A stretch of DNA of 64,000 bases from Clostridia bacterium (GTDB lineage: Bacteria; Bacillota; Clostridia; Peptostreptococcales; Acidaminobacteraceae), in the NCBI GenBank assembly GCA_014859095.1, contig JACUUV010000007.1, positions 1-64,000 of the forward strand, in the 5' to 3' direction. Below, in pieces: positions 1 to 6,687 of the stretch. Within the stretch, counting starts at the first letter, position 1, and every line of letters starts with the position of its first letter. The notes beneath the pieces were generated by a model. The model was not told where the DNA came from. It worked only from the letters and a program-made list of their open reading frames with translations, and ran no database searches. The translations under genes and the position numbers were made by a program.

Positions 1-15
1 TATTTTTCATTTCGT

Positions 16-75
16 GTTGCCGTCAATCTCTTGCGGCGACTCTCTTATGATACCACCATTCGTTTTTAGTGTCAA
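16..75 (-). promoter_or_regulatory. strong outward-facing sigma-A promoter and start of a leader, possibly of an rRNA operon
   Basis: On the minus strand there is TTGACA (70-75), a 17-base spacer and TATCAT (47-52) preceded by an extended -10 TG. The upstream DNA is A/T rich, like an UP element. The predicted transcript starts near base 40 with GAGAGTCGCCG and can fold on a later CGGCAAC (stem arms 34-40 and 16-22, one mismatch). From memory, many Firmicute rrn leaders begin with a similar GTCGC stem. The gene it drives is outside the window, so the rRNA assignment is inference. Confidence 0.5.
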
Positions 76-338
76 TAACTTTTCGACATGTTTTGAAATG
101 TTTTTTTACATGAAATTAACAAACTATTCACATGAACTCATCTCAAAATCAACGGTGCTTTACGATAATATCACTTGATGTTTCATTCGTCAACCCCAAA
201 ATAAAAAAAAGACTTTTCTGATTTCTTAAGCAGAATAATCCTAAGCAGAATAATCTTTATGTTTTTTATACTATATAAAGAAAGAAAAATGTGCTATCTT
301 ATTATTATTGCTCCTAAATAATATTGGAGGTCATCCGC
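76..338. other. A/T-rich intergenic region upstream of the YczE-like gene
   Basis: About 260 bases with no credible gene on either strand. It holds the A/T-rich upstream part of the minus promoter, a 15-base tandem repeat (226-255), and the ribosome binding site of the next gene (GGAGG at 326-330). CTCC (311-314) can pair with GGAG (326-329), so the binding site may be weakly hidden in the mRNA. No clear -35/-10 pair for the plus gene was found; TATACT near 270 is the best -10 candidate. Confidence 0.5.
226..255. repeat. 15-bp tandem direct repeat
   Basis: TTAAGCAGAATAATC (226-240) is followed at once by CTAAGCAGAATAATC (241-255); only the first base differs. It is probably a small slippage duplication upstream of the YczE-like gene, or a pair of protein-binding sites. 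Confidence 0.8.
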
Positions 339-992
339 TTGAATCCATCCGCATTTAAAAAAACGCTTAAATATTTTCCTAGATTGATTCTAGGATTTGT
401 AATCATAGCACTTGGAATCAATCTCTCATTATATGCCGATCTTGGGACAAACCCTTGGGGTACTTTTCATCAGGGCGTTTCCAGAATAACGCCATTGACT
501 TTCGGTCAGGTCACACAGCTTACTGGCGTCGTAATAATCCTGCTTTCCTTAATCATCAAGATATACCCGGGAATAGGTACAATTTTGAATATGCTCTTCA
601 TCGGTCTATTGGTCGACTGGATGGATGCGCTCAATTTGATCAGCACTCCTGATTCATTTGGTATGAAAATAGTCTTTTTGATTATTGGAACTTTTTTATT
701 CAATTACGGCGTTTACATCTATCTGAGTTGTGAACTTGGAGCAGGACCAAGAGATGGTTTGATGGTGGGCCTGGTGAAAATCACTGGAAAAAGTGTTTCT
801 GTCATCCGTCCCATCATAGAAGTCACAATAGTGATCATCGGAATATTTTTGGGAGGATCATACGGAATTGGAACAGTAATCAATGCTTTCGGTGGTGGTT
901 ATGTTCTCAATACGATTTTCAATTTCCACAAATTCAATCCCAAGGCCATCAAACAAATGGTAATCACCGACTATCTACTGTCGAAATCTTAA
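339..992 (+). CDS. YczE/YyaS/YitT-family integral membrane protein
   Basis: A 217-residue polytopic membrane protein with about five hydrophobic segments. The segment ADLGTNPWGTFHQG near the N-terminus and the later CELGAGPRDGL, GIGTVINAFGGG are typical of the YczE/YyaS family, whose transport or regulatory role is poorly defined. I place the start at TTG 339, eight bases after GGAGG (326-330). An in-frame TTG at 324 overlaps that binding site and is unlikely. It is the only plus-strand gene in the first 5 kb. Its TAA (990-992) directly abuts the stop codon of the convergent pyrD gene, with no terminator between them. Family call is good; function is unknown. Confidence 0.8.
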   Translation: MNPSAFKKTLKYFPRLILGFVIIALGINLSLYADLGTNPWGTFHQGVSRITPLTFGQVTQLTGVVIILLSLIIKIYPGIGTILNMLFIGLLVDWMDALNLISTPDSFGMKIVFLIIGTFLFNYGVYIYLSCELGAGPRDGLMVGLVKITGKSVSVIRPIIEVTIVIIGIFLGGSYGIGTVINAFGGGYVLNTIFNFHKFNPKAIKQMVITDYLLSKS

Positions 993-1907
993 TCACATTC
1001 TTAAGTCACCAATCAGGGTGTTGAAGTCCACGTGACCATAATGGCGCATGTAGTCTTCGATACCTTTTTTTATTTCCAGTGGTGCATATGGATTGGAAAA
1101 ATTTGCTGTCCCTATTGCAACAGCTGAAGCTCCAGCAAGGATAAACTCGATGGCATCCGTTGTGTTAGATATGCCTCCCATTCCCAGTACAGGAATTGAA
1201 ACTACCGAATGGACATCATAGACCATTTTTAGAGCTATCGGTTTGATTGCCGGTCCGGATAACCCACCACTGACTCTTTTTAAAAATGGTTTTCTGTTGT
1301 GTATATCTATTGCCATCCCAGCCATGGTGTTGATCAGCGAAATGCAGTCTGCACCTTCTTCTTCTGTAATTCTTGCGATTGTTTTTATATCCGTAACATT
1401 AGGTGATAATTTGACTATCAAGTGTTTCTTACAAGCCTTCCTAACTTTGGATACAACCTCTCTTACAATTTTGGGATTTGTACCAAAGGCAAGACCTCCA
1501 TTTTTCACATTTGGACACGAGATATTTAATTCAATTGAATCAACGTCTTCATCAGATAAGATTTTAGCCATCTTACAGTACTCATCAATTGTATTGCCAT
1601 TGATATTCGCTATGATTTTAGTATCGAATTGTCTTAAAAACGTAATTTCGTTTTCTATGAAAAATCGTATTCCAGGATTTTGGAGTCCAACACTGTTGAT
1701 CATCCCCATCGGTGTTTCCACCATTCTTCTGCCTTCGTTACCTTCTCTAGGTTCCAGCGTCAACCCTTTAACTGATATTGCACCAATTTGATTGAGATCA
1801 ATGATTTCAGAGTATTCACGTCCAAACCCGTAAGTGCCAGATGCAACAGTAATAGGATTGTTCAGAGTCAATCCGTTCAAATCCACTTTCATTTTCAGTT
1901 TATTCAT
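993..1907 (-). CDS. pyrD: dihydroorotate dehydrogenase B, catalytic subunit (PyrDB)
   Basis: Cytoplasmic FMN enzyme that oxidises dihydroorotate to orotate, step four of UMP synthesis. About 304 residues, a class 1B TIM barrel. NISCPNVKNGG carries the catalytic cysteine typical of class 1B, and the C-terminal GMGGI and AVAIGTANF segments bind the FMN phosphate. The start is ATG 1907 with GAGGTGAT upstream; TTG 1910 is an alternative. It overlaps the end of pyrK by 8 bases, suggesting translational coupling of the catalytic and electron-transfer subunits, which form a heterotetramer with NAD as acceptor. Last gene of the pyrC-pyrF-pyrK-pyrD operon. Confidence 0.95.
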   Translation of the reverse strand: MNKLKMKVDLNGLTLNNPITVASGTYGFGREYSEIIDLNQIGAISVKGLTLEPREGNEGRRMVETPMGMINSVGLQNPGIRFFIENEITFLRQFDTKIIANINGNTIDEYCKMAKILSDEDVDSIELNISCPNVKNGGLAFGTNPKIVREVVSKVRKACKKHLIVKLSPNVTDIKTIARITEEEGADCISLINTMAGMAIDIHNRKPFLKRVSGGLSGPAIKPIALKMVYDVHSVVSIPVLGMGGISNTTDAIEFILAGASAVAIGTANFSNPYAPLEIKKGIEDYMRHYGHVDFNTLIGDLRM

Positions 1908-2679
1908 CAAATATCACCTCATCAGAGTAGAACATCGGACCATCCTTGCACATCCTTGAATGTTTGAATCCGAAATCACCGTTCTTGGTTTTGCAGGTGC
2001 ATACTAAGCAAGCTCCTATGCCACAAGCCATTTTCTCTTCCATTAGAAGCTGTGCCCGAAACCCTTTACTATTGAATAAATCTGTCAGATTTTTCAACAT
2101 CGGATACGGCCCACACACATAAATCATGTCATACACTTCGGATTCCAGCATTTTTTTTACCGGGTCTGTGACATAACCTCTATTATACTGTTCATCGTTT
2201 TCCGATACGATTTCACAAATTGCTGAATTGGCCGCAAAGTCCTCATACAGATATGGCGCATCTCTGTATCCAAGCACCGAGTGAATCTCCACTTCCGTTT
2301 TTTTCAAACTATTGATCAGTCCTTTTAATGGTGCAATCCCAATACCACCACCAATCACAAGTATTTTTCGGTATCCACCGTATTCAAACCCGTTGCCTAG
2401 CGGTCCCATGAGTTCAACTGCTTCCCCTTCATTATAATCCAACATCGCCCTTGTGCCTTCGCCGATGATTTTGATGGTGAACTCAATTGTGTCCTCGCCC
2501 ACGTCACTCACTGATATCGGTCTTTTGAGCATTGGATATCCCACCTTGGAGGCGGATACATTAAAAAACTGGCCTGGATAGACGCATCCCATCTCATCGG
2601 ATCGTTTAATGACAAACCTGAAATTTTCTTCGTTGATAATCTGCTTTTTCAACAACTTTGCTTTACCGACAAATTTCAT
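1900..2679 (-). CDS. pyrK: dihydroorotate dehydrogenase B, electron-transfer subunit
   Basis: 259-residue ferredoxin-reductase-like subunit that moves electrons from FMN in PyrDB through a [2Fe-2S] cluster and FAD to NAD+. RPISVSD (about residues 53-59) belongs to the FAD-binding beta barrel, GGGIGIAPL to the NAD domain, and the C-terminal cluster motif has C219, C224, C227 and C244 (spacing 4, 2, 16). ATG start follows GGAGGCGCA. It lies 10 bases after pyrF and overlaps pyrD. Residues and neighbours agree, so the call is secure. Confidence 0.95.
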   Translation of the reverse strand: MKFVGKAKLLKKQIINEENFRFVIKRSDEMGCVYPGQFFNVSASKVGYPMLKRPISVSDVGEDTIEFTIKIIGEGTRAMLDYNEGEAVELMGPLGNGFEYGGYRKILVIGGGIGIAPLKGLINSLKKTEVEIHSVLGYRDAPYLYEDFAANSAICEIVSENDEQYNRGYVTDPVKKMLESEVYDMIYVCGPYPMLKNLTDLFNSKGFRAQLLMEEKMACGIGACLVCTCKTKNGDFGFKHSRMCKDGPMFYSDEVIFDE

Positions 2680-2689
2680 TGCGCCTCCT

Positions 2690-3616
2690 CTAATAATGGT
2701 TTCTTAAATTTTTCACTTCTTTCGCGATCGCCAATTTCATGTCAATGGTGGCTTTTTCCGCAGCACCTTTATAATCCCCGCCTTCTTTGATATAAGCGTA
2801 TAGTATTCCTCTGGAATTATTGATTAAAGCTCCAAGTCCATCGCCGTCAAAAGCTCCAACTATATCTCTCGCTCCCCCACCTTGAGCTCCATATCCTGGC
2901 ACAAGGAACATGGCTCTGGGCATTTTCTTACGCAGAAGCTCTAGCTCGGCAGGATAAGTTGCACCAACGACCGCACCGATGGAAGAATACCCACTGTTCC
3001 CAAAGTTTTTTTCTGACCAATGATTGACTATTCTTGCCACTTTCTCATACACTTTCTGGCCAGAAACGTCCAAATCTTGAATTTGTCCCGAGGTTTTATT
3101 GGATGTTTTCACCAGTATGAATATGCCTTTGTCATAGAGCTCAATCTCTTCCATGAATTCTTGCATGCAATCATCACCGAGATATGGATTGATTGTTGCG
3201 AAATCCACTTCAAATGTACTGATTTTTTTATTTCCTACAATGGCCTTTCCCAGATGTGCAATGGAATAGGCTTTCGATGTTGAACCGATATCGCCACGTT
3301 TCACATCCCCCACTACTATAAGTCCATTTTCTTTTGCATATTTACATGCATCTTGATAAGCAACCAATCCTTCAATTCCATATTGTTCATAAAATGCAAT
3401 TTGAGGCTTAACGGCAGGCACATGTGGTGCGACTGAATCAATTATGCCTCTATTGAATTCAATAATGGATTCTGAAACAGCTTTAAGAGTTTCACCATAT
3501 GTTTTGAAATGCTTATTTCTTATATCTTCAGGAATCATGTCCAGTCTCGGGTCTAATCCGACTACTATCGGACTTTCTTTTTTGATGATTTCACCTATCA
3601 AGCGATCACTTAACAT
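2690..3616 (-). CDS. pyrF: orotidine 5'-phosphate decarboxylase, type 2
   Basis: Catalyses OMP to UMP, the last step of the pathway. 308 residues, longer than the Bacillus type (about 240), as expected for the type 2 family. The catalytic DxKxxD appears as D104-K106-D109 in GDVKRGDIGST; FLVPGYGAQGG near the C-terminus binds phosphate. I use ATG 3616, preceded by GGAGGAGA; a longer upstream reading overlaps pyrC further and has no binding site. It overlaps the 3' end of pyrC by 11 bases and is followed after 10 bases by pyrK. Confidence 0.95.
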   Translation of the reverse strand: MLSDRLIGEIIKKESPIVVGLDPRLDMIPEDIRNKHFKTYGETLKAVSESIIEFNRGIIDSVAPHVPAVKPQIAFYEQYGIEGLVAYQDACKYAKENGLIVVGDVKRGDIGSTSKAYSIAHLGKAIVGNKKISTFEVDFATINPYLGDDCMQEFMEEIELYDKGIFILVKTSNKTSGQIQDLDVSGQKVYEKVARIVNHWSEKNFGNSGYSSIGAVVGATYPAELELLRKKMPRAMFLVPGYGAQGGGARDIVGAFDGDGLGALINNSRGILYAYIKEGGDYKGAAEKATIDMKLAIAKEVKNLRNHY

Positions 3617-4886
3617 ATTTCTCCTCCACACTCGAATTTGAGAATACAATCTCACCTCTAAAAATTGTCATTACCACACCACCATTAAAAGTCATTCCAT
3701 CAAAAGGTGTATTCTTGCCTTTGGAAATAAAATTTTGAGCTTCAATGCATTTTTTTTCATTCAAGTCCACAAGTACAACATCAGCATCATATCCCGATTG
3801 AATGGACCCGGCTCTTCTAATTTTCGCTATTTCAGCTGGTTTCGAAGTCATCATGCTTATGAGCCTCATAAGTGGTATTCCCTCGTTTTTCACCAGTGTT
3901 GTGTATGCAATTGAGAAAGCCGTTTCAATGCCACTTATTCCGAATGCGGCTTTTTCATAATTCCCCGATTTAACTTCGTTTTCATGTGGTGCGTGGTCTG
4001 TTGCTATGATATCAATCGTCCCATCTGCTATCCCTTTGACCAAAGCTTTGCGATGGACTTCACCTCTGATGGGTGGATTTACTTTTGCTGATGGACTTAG
4101 GACGTTCACCATCTCATCATTTAGCGCAAAATGATGTGGCGCTGCTTCACAGGTGACATTTACGCCATCCCTTTTGGCTTTTCTGATGGCTTCGATTGCA
4201 TCCACTCCACTGACATGTGCAACATGGAGCCTACCATTTGATTTATTGCACAGCTCAATATCTCTCATGACGATTGATGTTTCAGCTTCAATTGGATATA
4301 CCGTATCTATGAAACGACTAGAGACATCATGGTCTTCTGAATGAGTTATGATCAGTCCATCAAATTTTTTTGCATTTTCGAACGCCTCAGTCATCAATTT
4401 AGGGTTCATAGTGGTTCGACCGTCATCTGAAATCGCAAATACCCCCTGATTAAAAAACCCTTCGTGATCGGTTAGGAATTCACCCTTGATGTCATGAGTT
4501 ATGGCGCATATGGGCAGTATATTAATTACCGAATCCTTTTTTATAATGTCCCTAAGTATTCCTAGATTTTCAATCGAGTCGATTACCGGCTTTGTATTAG
4601 GCATACAAGCTACTGTTGTATACCCCCCTTTTGCACAGGCCATTGTTCCTGTTTTGATGGTTTCTTTATTTTCGAATCCTGGTTCTCTCAGATGGACATG
4701 TAAATCGATAAAGCCCGGAAAAACACTTTTTCCTGTTGCATCAATAACGGCATCATAATCCGTAACATCCAATTTTCCTTGTTCAACTACTGCTTGAATA
4801 ACCGGGCCATCAATCAGAATATCATAATAGCCTTCAAGTTCAGTAATTGGATCCATCAAGTATCCACCTTTGATCGCTTTTCTCAT
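3606..4886 (-). CDS. pyrC: dihydroorotase
   Basis: 426-residue zinc amidohydrolase that closes carbamoyl-aspartate to dihydroorotate. The metal motif HVHLRE has H63 and H65, and T296-D-H-A-P-H301 carries the catalytic Asp297. This matches the type I dihydroorotases of Gram-positive bacteria. Start ATG 4886 is set by GGGAGGAATT directly upstream. First gene of the minus pyr operon, behind a promoter at 5004-5032, a PyrR-box-like stem-loop and an intrinsic terminator at 4897-4928. Expression is therefore probably controlled by attenuation. Confidence 0.95.
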   Translation of the reverse strand: MRKAIKGGYLMDPITELEGYYDILIDGPVIQAVVEQGKLDVTDYDAVIDATGKSVFPGFIDLHVHLREPGFENKETIKTGTMACAKGGYTTVACMPNTKPVIDSIENLGILRDIIKKDSVINILPICAITHDIKGEFLTDHEGFFNQGVFAISDDGRTTMNPKLMTEAFENAKKFDGLIITHSEDHDVSSRFIDTVYPIEAETSIVMRDIELCNKSNGRLHVAHVSGVDAIEAIRKAKRDGVNVTCEAAPHHFALNDEMVNVLSPSAKVNPPIRGEVHRKALVKGIADGTIDIIATDHAPHENEVKSGNYEKAAFGISGIETAFSIAYTTLVKNEGIPLMRLISMMTSKPAEIAKIRRAGSIQSGYDADVVLVDLNEKKCIEAQNFISKGKNTPFDGMTFNGGVVMTIFRGEIVFSNSSVEEKYVK

Positions 4887-4896
4887 AATTCCTCCC

Positions 4897-4928
4897 AAAA
4901 AAAAATGTCCTGGCACCCGCCAAGACAT
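4897..4928 (-). terminator. leader terminator (attenuator) of the pyrC operon
   Basis: On the minus strand a 10-bp stem (arms 4919-4928 and 4905-4914, one G-U pair) with loop GGGT is followed by an eight-to-nine T run and then the pyrC ribosome binding site. It lies between the promoter and the first gene, so it acts as an attenuator rather than as an end-of-operon terminator. Confidence 0.85.
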
Positions 4929-4956
4929 AGAACTATCGCACTAATTCATATTTCTT

Positions 4957-4988
4957 GCCTTGCAGGTCTCTCGTACCAAATTAAAGGC
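4957..4988 (-). promoter_or_regulatory. PyrR-box-like stem-loop in the pyrC leader
   Basis: The minus leader folds with lower stem GCCTT/AAGGC (4984-4988 with 4957-4961), an asymmetric internal loop, and a short upper stem GGT/ACC closing a loop that contains CGAGAG. It shares CCTTTAATTTG and CGAGAG with the pyrB leader on the other strand. PyrR binds such a loop (consensus CCNGNGAGGY). This copy is the weaker match because the bases flanking CGAGAG differ. Confidence 0.65.
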
Positions 4989-5003
4989 TTATTGATTTTC
5001 TTA

Positions 5004-5032
5004 AATCTATCACAGCAGCCAAACTCTGTCAA
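5004..5032 (-). promoter_or_regulatory. promoter of the pyrC-pyrF-pyrK-pyrD operon
   Basis: TTGACA (5027-5032), 17-base spacer, TAGATT (5004-5009) with a TG one base upstream. It lies back to back with the pyrB promoter; the two -35 boxes are 14 bases apart. Confidence 0.8.
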
Positions 5033-5046
5033 GATTCATTTTTGTG

Positions 5047-5076
5047 TTGACCTGTTATTCGTACTTGTGGTATGAT
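5047..5076 (+). promoter_or_regulatory. promoter of pyrB-pyrI
   Basis: TTGACC (5047-5052), 18-base spacer, TATGAT (5071-5076) with extended -10 TG at 5068-5069. The predicted start is about 5083, just before the PyrR-box-like element. Confidence 0.8.
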
Positions 5077-5094
5077 GATTGCGACAATTGAATA

Positions 5095-5125
5095 CCCTTT
5101 AATTTGACCCGAGAGGTCGAAAAGG
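5095..5125 (+). promoter_or_regulatory. PyrR-box-like anti-antiterminator in the pyrB leader
   Basis: Lower stem CCTTT/AAAGG (5096-5100 with 5121-5125), internal loop, upper stem GACC/GGTC (5106-5109 with 5115-5118), loop CGAGA. CCCGAGAGGT (5108-5117) matches the PyrR consensus CCNGNGAGGY at every position. The 3' half (CGA, GTCG and AAGG within 5110-5125) can instead pair with TCG, CGAC and CCTT of the following terminator, giving the mutually exclusive antiterminator expected for PyrR control. No pyrR gene lies in the window. Confidence 0.8.
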
Positions 5126-5160
5126 AATAAAAATAACTGGACAATGTTTCAGCTTATAAT

Positions 5161-5188
5161 ACCTTCGCGACTCGGCGAAGGTTTTTTT
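5161..5188 (+). terminator. leader terminator (attenuator) of pyrB
   Basis: Perfect 8-bp stem ACCTTCGC/GCGAAGGT (5161-5168 with 5175-5182), loop GACTCG, then a T run to 5188. It lies 46 bases before the pyrB start codon. Confidence 0.9.
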
Positions 5189-5233
5189 ATTTCTTACTTT
5201 AAGATGATTCTGAGAAATCAAAAGGAGGATAAC

Positions 5234-6163
5234 ATGAGACATGTGATTGAACCAGAGGATTTGACACTAGACGAAATCCTTGAGCTTGTTGACATGGGTC
5301 TTAGTATGTATGAGGATCCAAAACCTTATTCCAAGGTTTGTGACGGAAAAATCTTGGCTTCACTTTTCTTTGAGCCTAGCACACGTACAAAGTTCAGTTT
5401 TGATAGCGCAATGATGCGACTTGGCGGAAATGTAATAGGCTTTTCCGATGCGGATACCACTTCGGCAAAAAAGGGAGAAAGTCTTGCGGATACCATCAGA
5501 GTTATGGGGTTTTACTCCGATATCGTCGTTATGCGTCATCCTAAAGAAGGCGCTCCGAAGCTCGCAGCAGAGTATTCAAGCGTTCCCATCATCAACGGTG
5601 GAGATGGAGGTCATCAGCATCCGACTCAGACGCTTACGGATTTGATTACAATCAAAAGATTTAAAGGGACTGTTGAAGGGCATAATGTCGCATTCTGTGG
5701 AGATTTGAAATACGGAAGGACAGTCCATTCACTAATCAGAACTCTAGCTCGCTTTGGCAGCAAAAAATTCTACCTGATCTCACCTGATGAACTCAAGTTG
5801 CCTTCGGCGCTCAAAAGACAACTTACAGAAAAATATGGCGTTGAACTGGTTGAAGTCAATTATACGGAAGATGTCATCGATGACATCGATGTGTTTTATA
5901 TGACCCGTATCCAAAAAGAAAGATTCTTCAATGAAGCGGATTATCTCAAATTGAAGAATTCATTTAAACTCACACGTGAAAAACTGAAGAACGCAAAGAG
6001 AGATATGATTGTCATGCACCCCCTACCACGTGTCAACGAAATTGATTATGATGTAGACGAAGATCCAAGAGCTGTTTATTTTGAACAATCAGAAATGGGT
6101 GTATACGTCAGAATGGCATTGATTACAAAATTACTGGAGGTGGGTCCATATGCTAGAAGTTAA
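5234..6163 (+). CDS. pyrB: aspartate carbamoyltransferase, catalytic chain
   Basis: 309 residues, the normal length. Joins carbamoyl phosphate and aspartate to carbamoyl-aspartate. The carbamoyl-phosphate loop FFEPSTRTKFSF (S49-T52) and the HPTQTLTDL and HPLPR motifs are all present. Start ATG 5234 follows AAAGGAGGAT; reading from an upstream ATG at 5144 would run through the attenuator and is rejected. It overlaps pyrI by 14 bases. The adjacent regulatory-chain gene suggests an E. coli-like allosteric holoenzyme rather than the Bacillus trimer. Confidence 0.96.
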   Translation: MRHVIEPEDLTLDEILELVDMGLSMYEDPKPYSKVCDGKILASLFFEPSTRTKFSFDSAMMRLGGNVIGFSDADTTSAKKGESLADTIRVMGFYSDIVVMRHPKEGAPKLAAEYSSVPIINGGDGGHQHPTQTLTDLITIKRFKGTVEGHNVAFCGDLKYGRTVHSLIRTLARFGSKKFYLISPDELKLPSALKRQLTEKYGVELVEVNYTEDVIDDIDVFYMTRIQKERFFNEADYLKLKNSFKLTREKLKNAKRDMIVMHPLPRVNEIDYDVDEDPRAVYFEQSEMGVYVRMALITKLLEVGPYARS

Positions 6164-6578
6164 AGGAATTGAAAACGGTATTGTCATCGACCACATGAAA
6201 GCCGGAAACGGTTTGAAAATTTTCAACTTGCTTTTTTCCAATATTGAACATCCGGTTGTATTGCTCATGAATGTCAAGAGCGACCAATTGGGCAAAAAGG
6301 ACATTATAAAAGTGGAAAACACTTTTGATGTGGATATGAGCTTATTAGGTCTTGTGGATCAAAGCATCACCGTCAATACCATCAAGAATAATATGCTAGT
6401 GGACAAAAGAAAAGTGGAGATTCCAAAAACACTGACAGGAGGCATCAAATGCCAAAATCCACGTTGCATCACTCACAGTGACGACTATGCGATCCCAACA
6501 TTCACTTTGCTAAAATCAAACGGCAAACTTGAATACGAATGCAACTACTGTGAAGAAATCACAGTATATAAATTGTAG
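6150..6578 (+). CDS. pyrI: aspartate carbamoyltransferase, regulatory chain
   Basis: 142-residue non-catalytic chain. The N-terminal part (1-95) is the nucleotide-binding allosteric domain. The C-terminal zinc domain has C101, C106, C131 and C134, which join it to PyrB. ATG 6150 follows GGAGGTGGGTCC inside pyrB, so the two chains are translationally coupled. PyrI is absent from Bacillus but found in several clostridia. It is closed by a plus-strand terminator at 6591-6623. Confidence 0.95.
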   Translation: MLEVKGIENGIVIDHMKAGNGLKIFNLLFSNIEHPVVLLMNVKSDQLGKKDIIKVENTFDVDMSLLGLVDQSITVNTIKNNMLVDKRKVEIPKTLTGGIKCQNPRCITHSDDYAIPTFTLLKSNGKLEYECNYCEEITVYKL

Positions 6579-6590
6579 TTCATATCATTC

Positions 6591-6623
6591 AAACGAATCG
6601 GAAATCAGCCGGTTCGTTTTTTT
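6591..6623 (+). terminator. terminator of pyrB-pyrI
   Basis: Stem ACGAATCGG/CCGGTTCGT (6593-6601 with 6609-6617, one U-G pair), then a T run to 6623. Confidence 0.85.
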
Positions 6624-6627
6624 ACAT

Positions 6628-6657
6628 AAAAAAATGGCCAAGCATTTCGCCTGGCCA
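6628..6657 (-). terminator. terminator of the SNF transporter gene
   Basis: Minus-strand stem formed by 6649-6657 and 6635-6643 (TGGCCAGGC with GCTTGGCCA, one G-U), followed by seven T on that strand. It is separate from the pyrI terminator, so each convergent unit has its own. Confidence 0.85.
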
Positions 6658-6687
6658 AATCAACATTTATAACAAATGTCATTAATC

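Noticed and set aside
1243-1791. Long open frame antisense to pyrD
   Set aside because: It has no binding site, its residue pattern is unlike a real protein, and it mirrors a complete pyrD gene.
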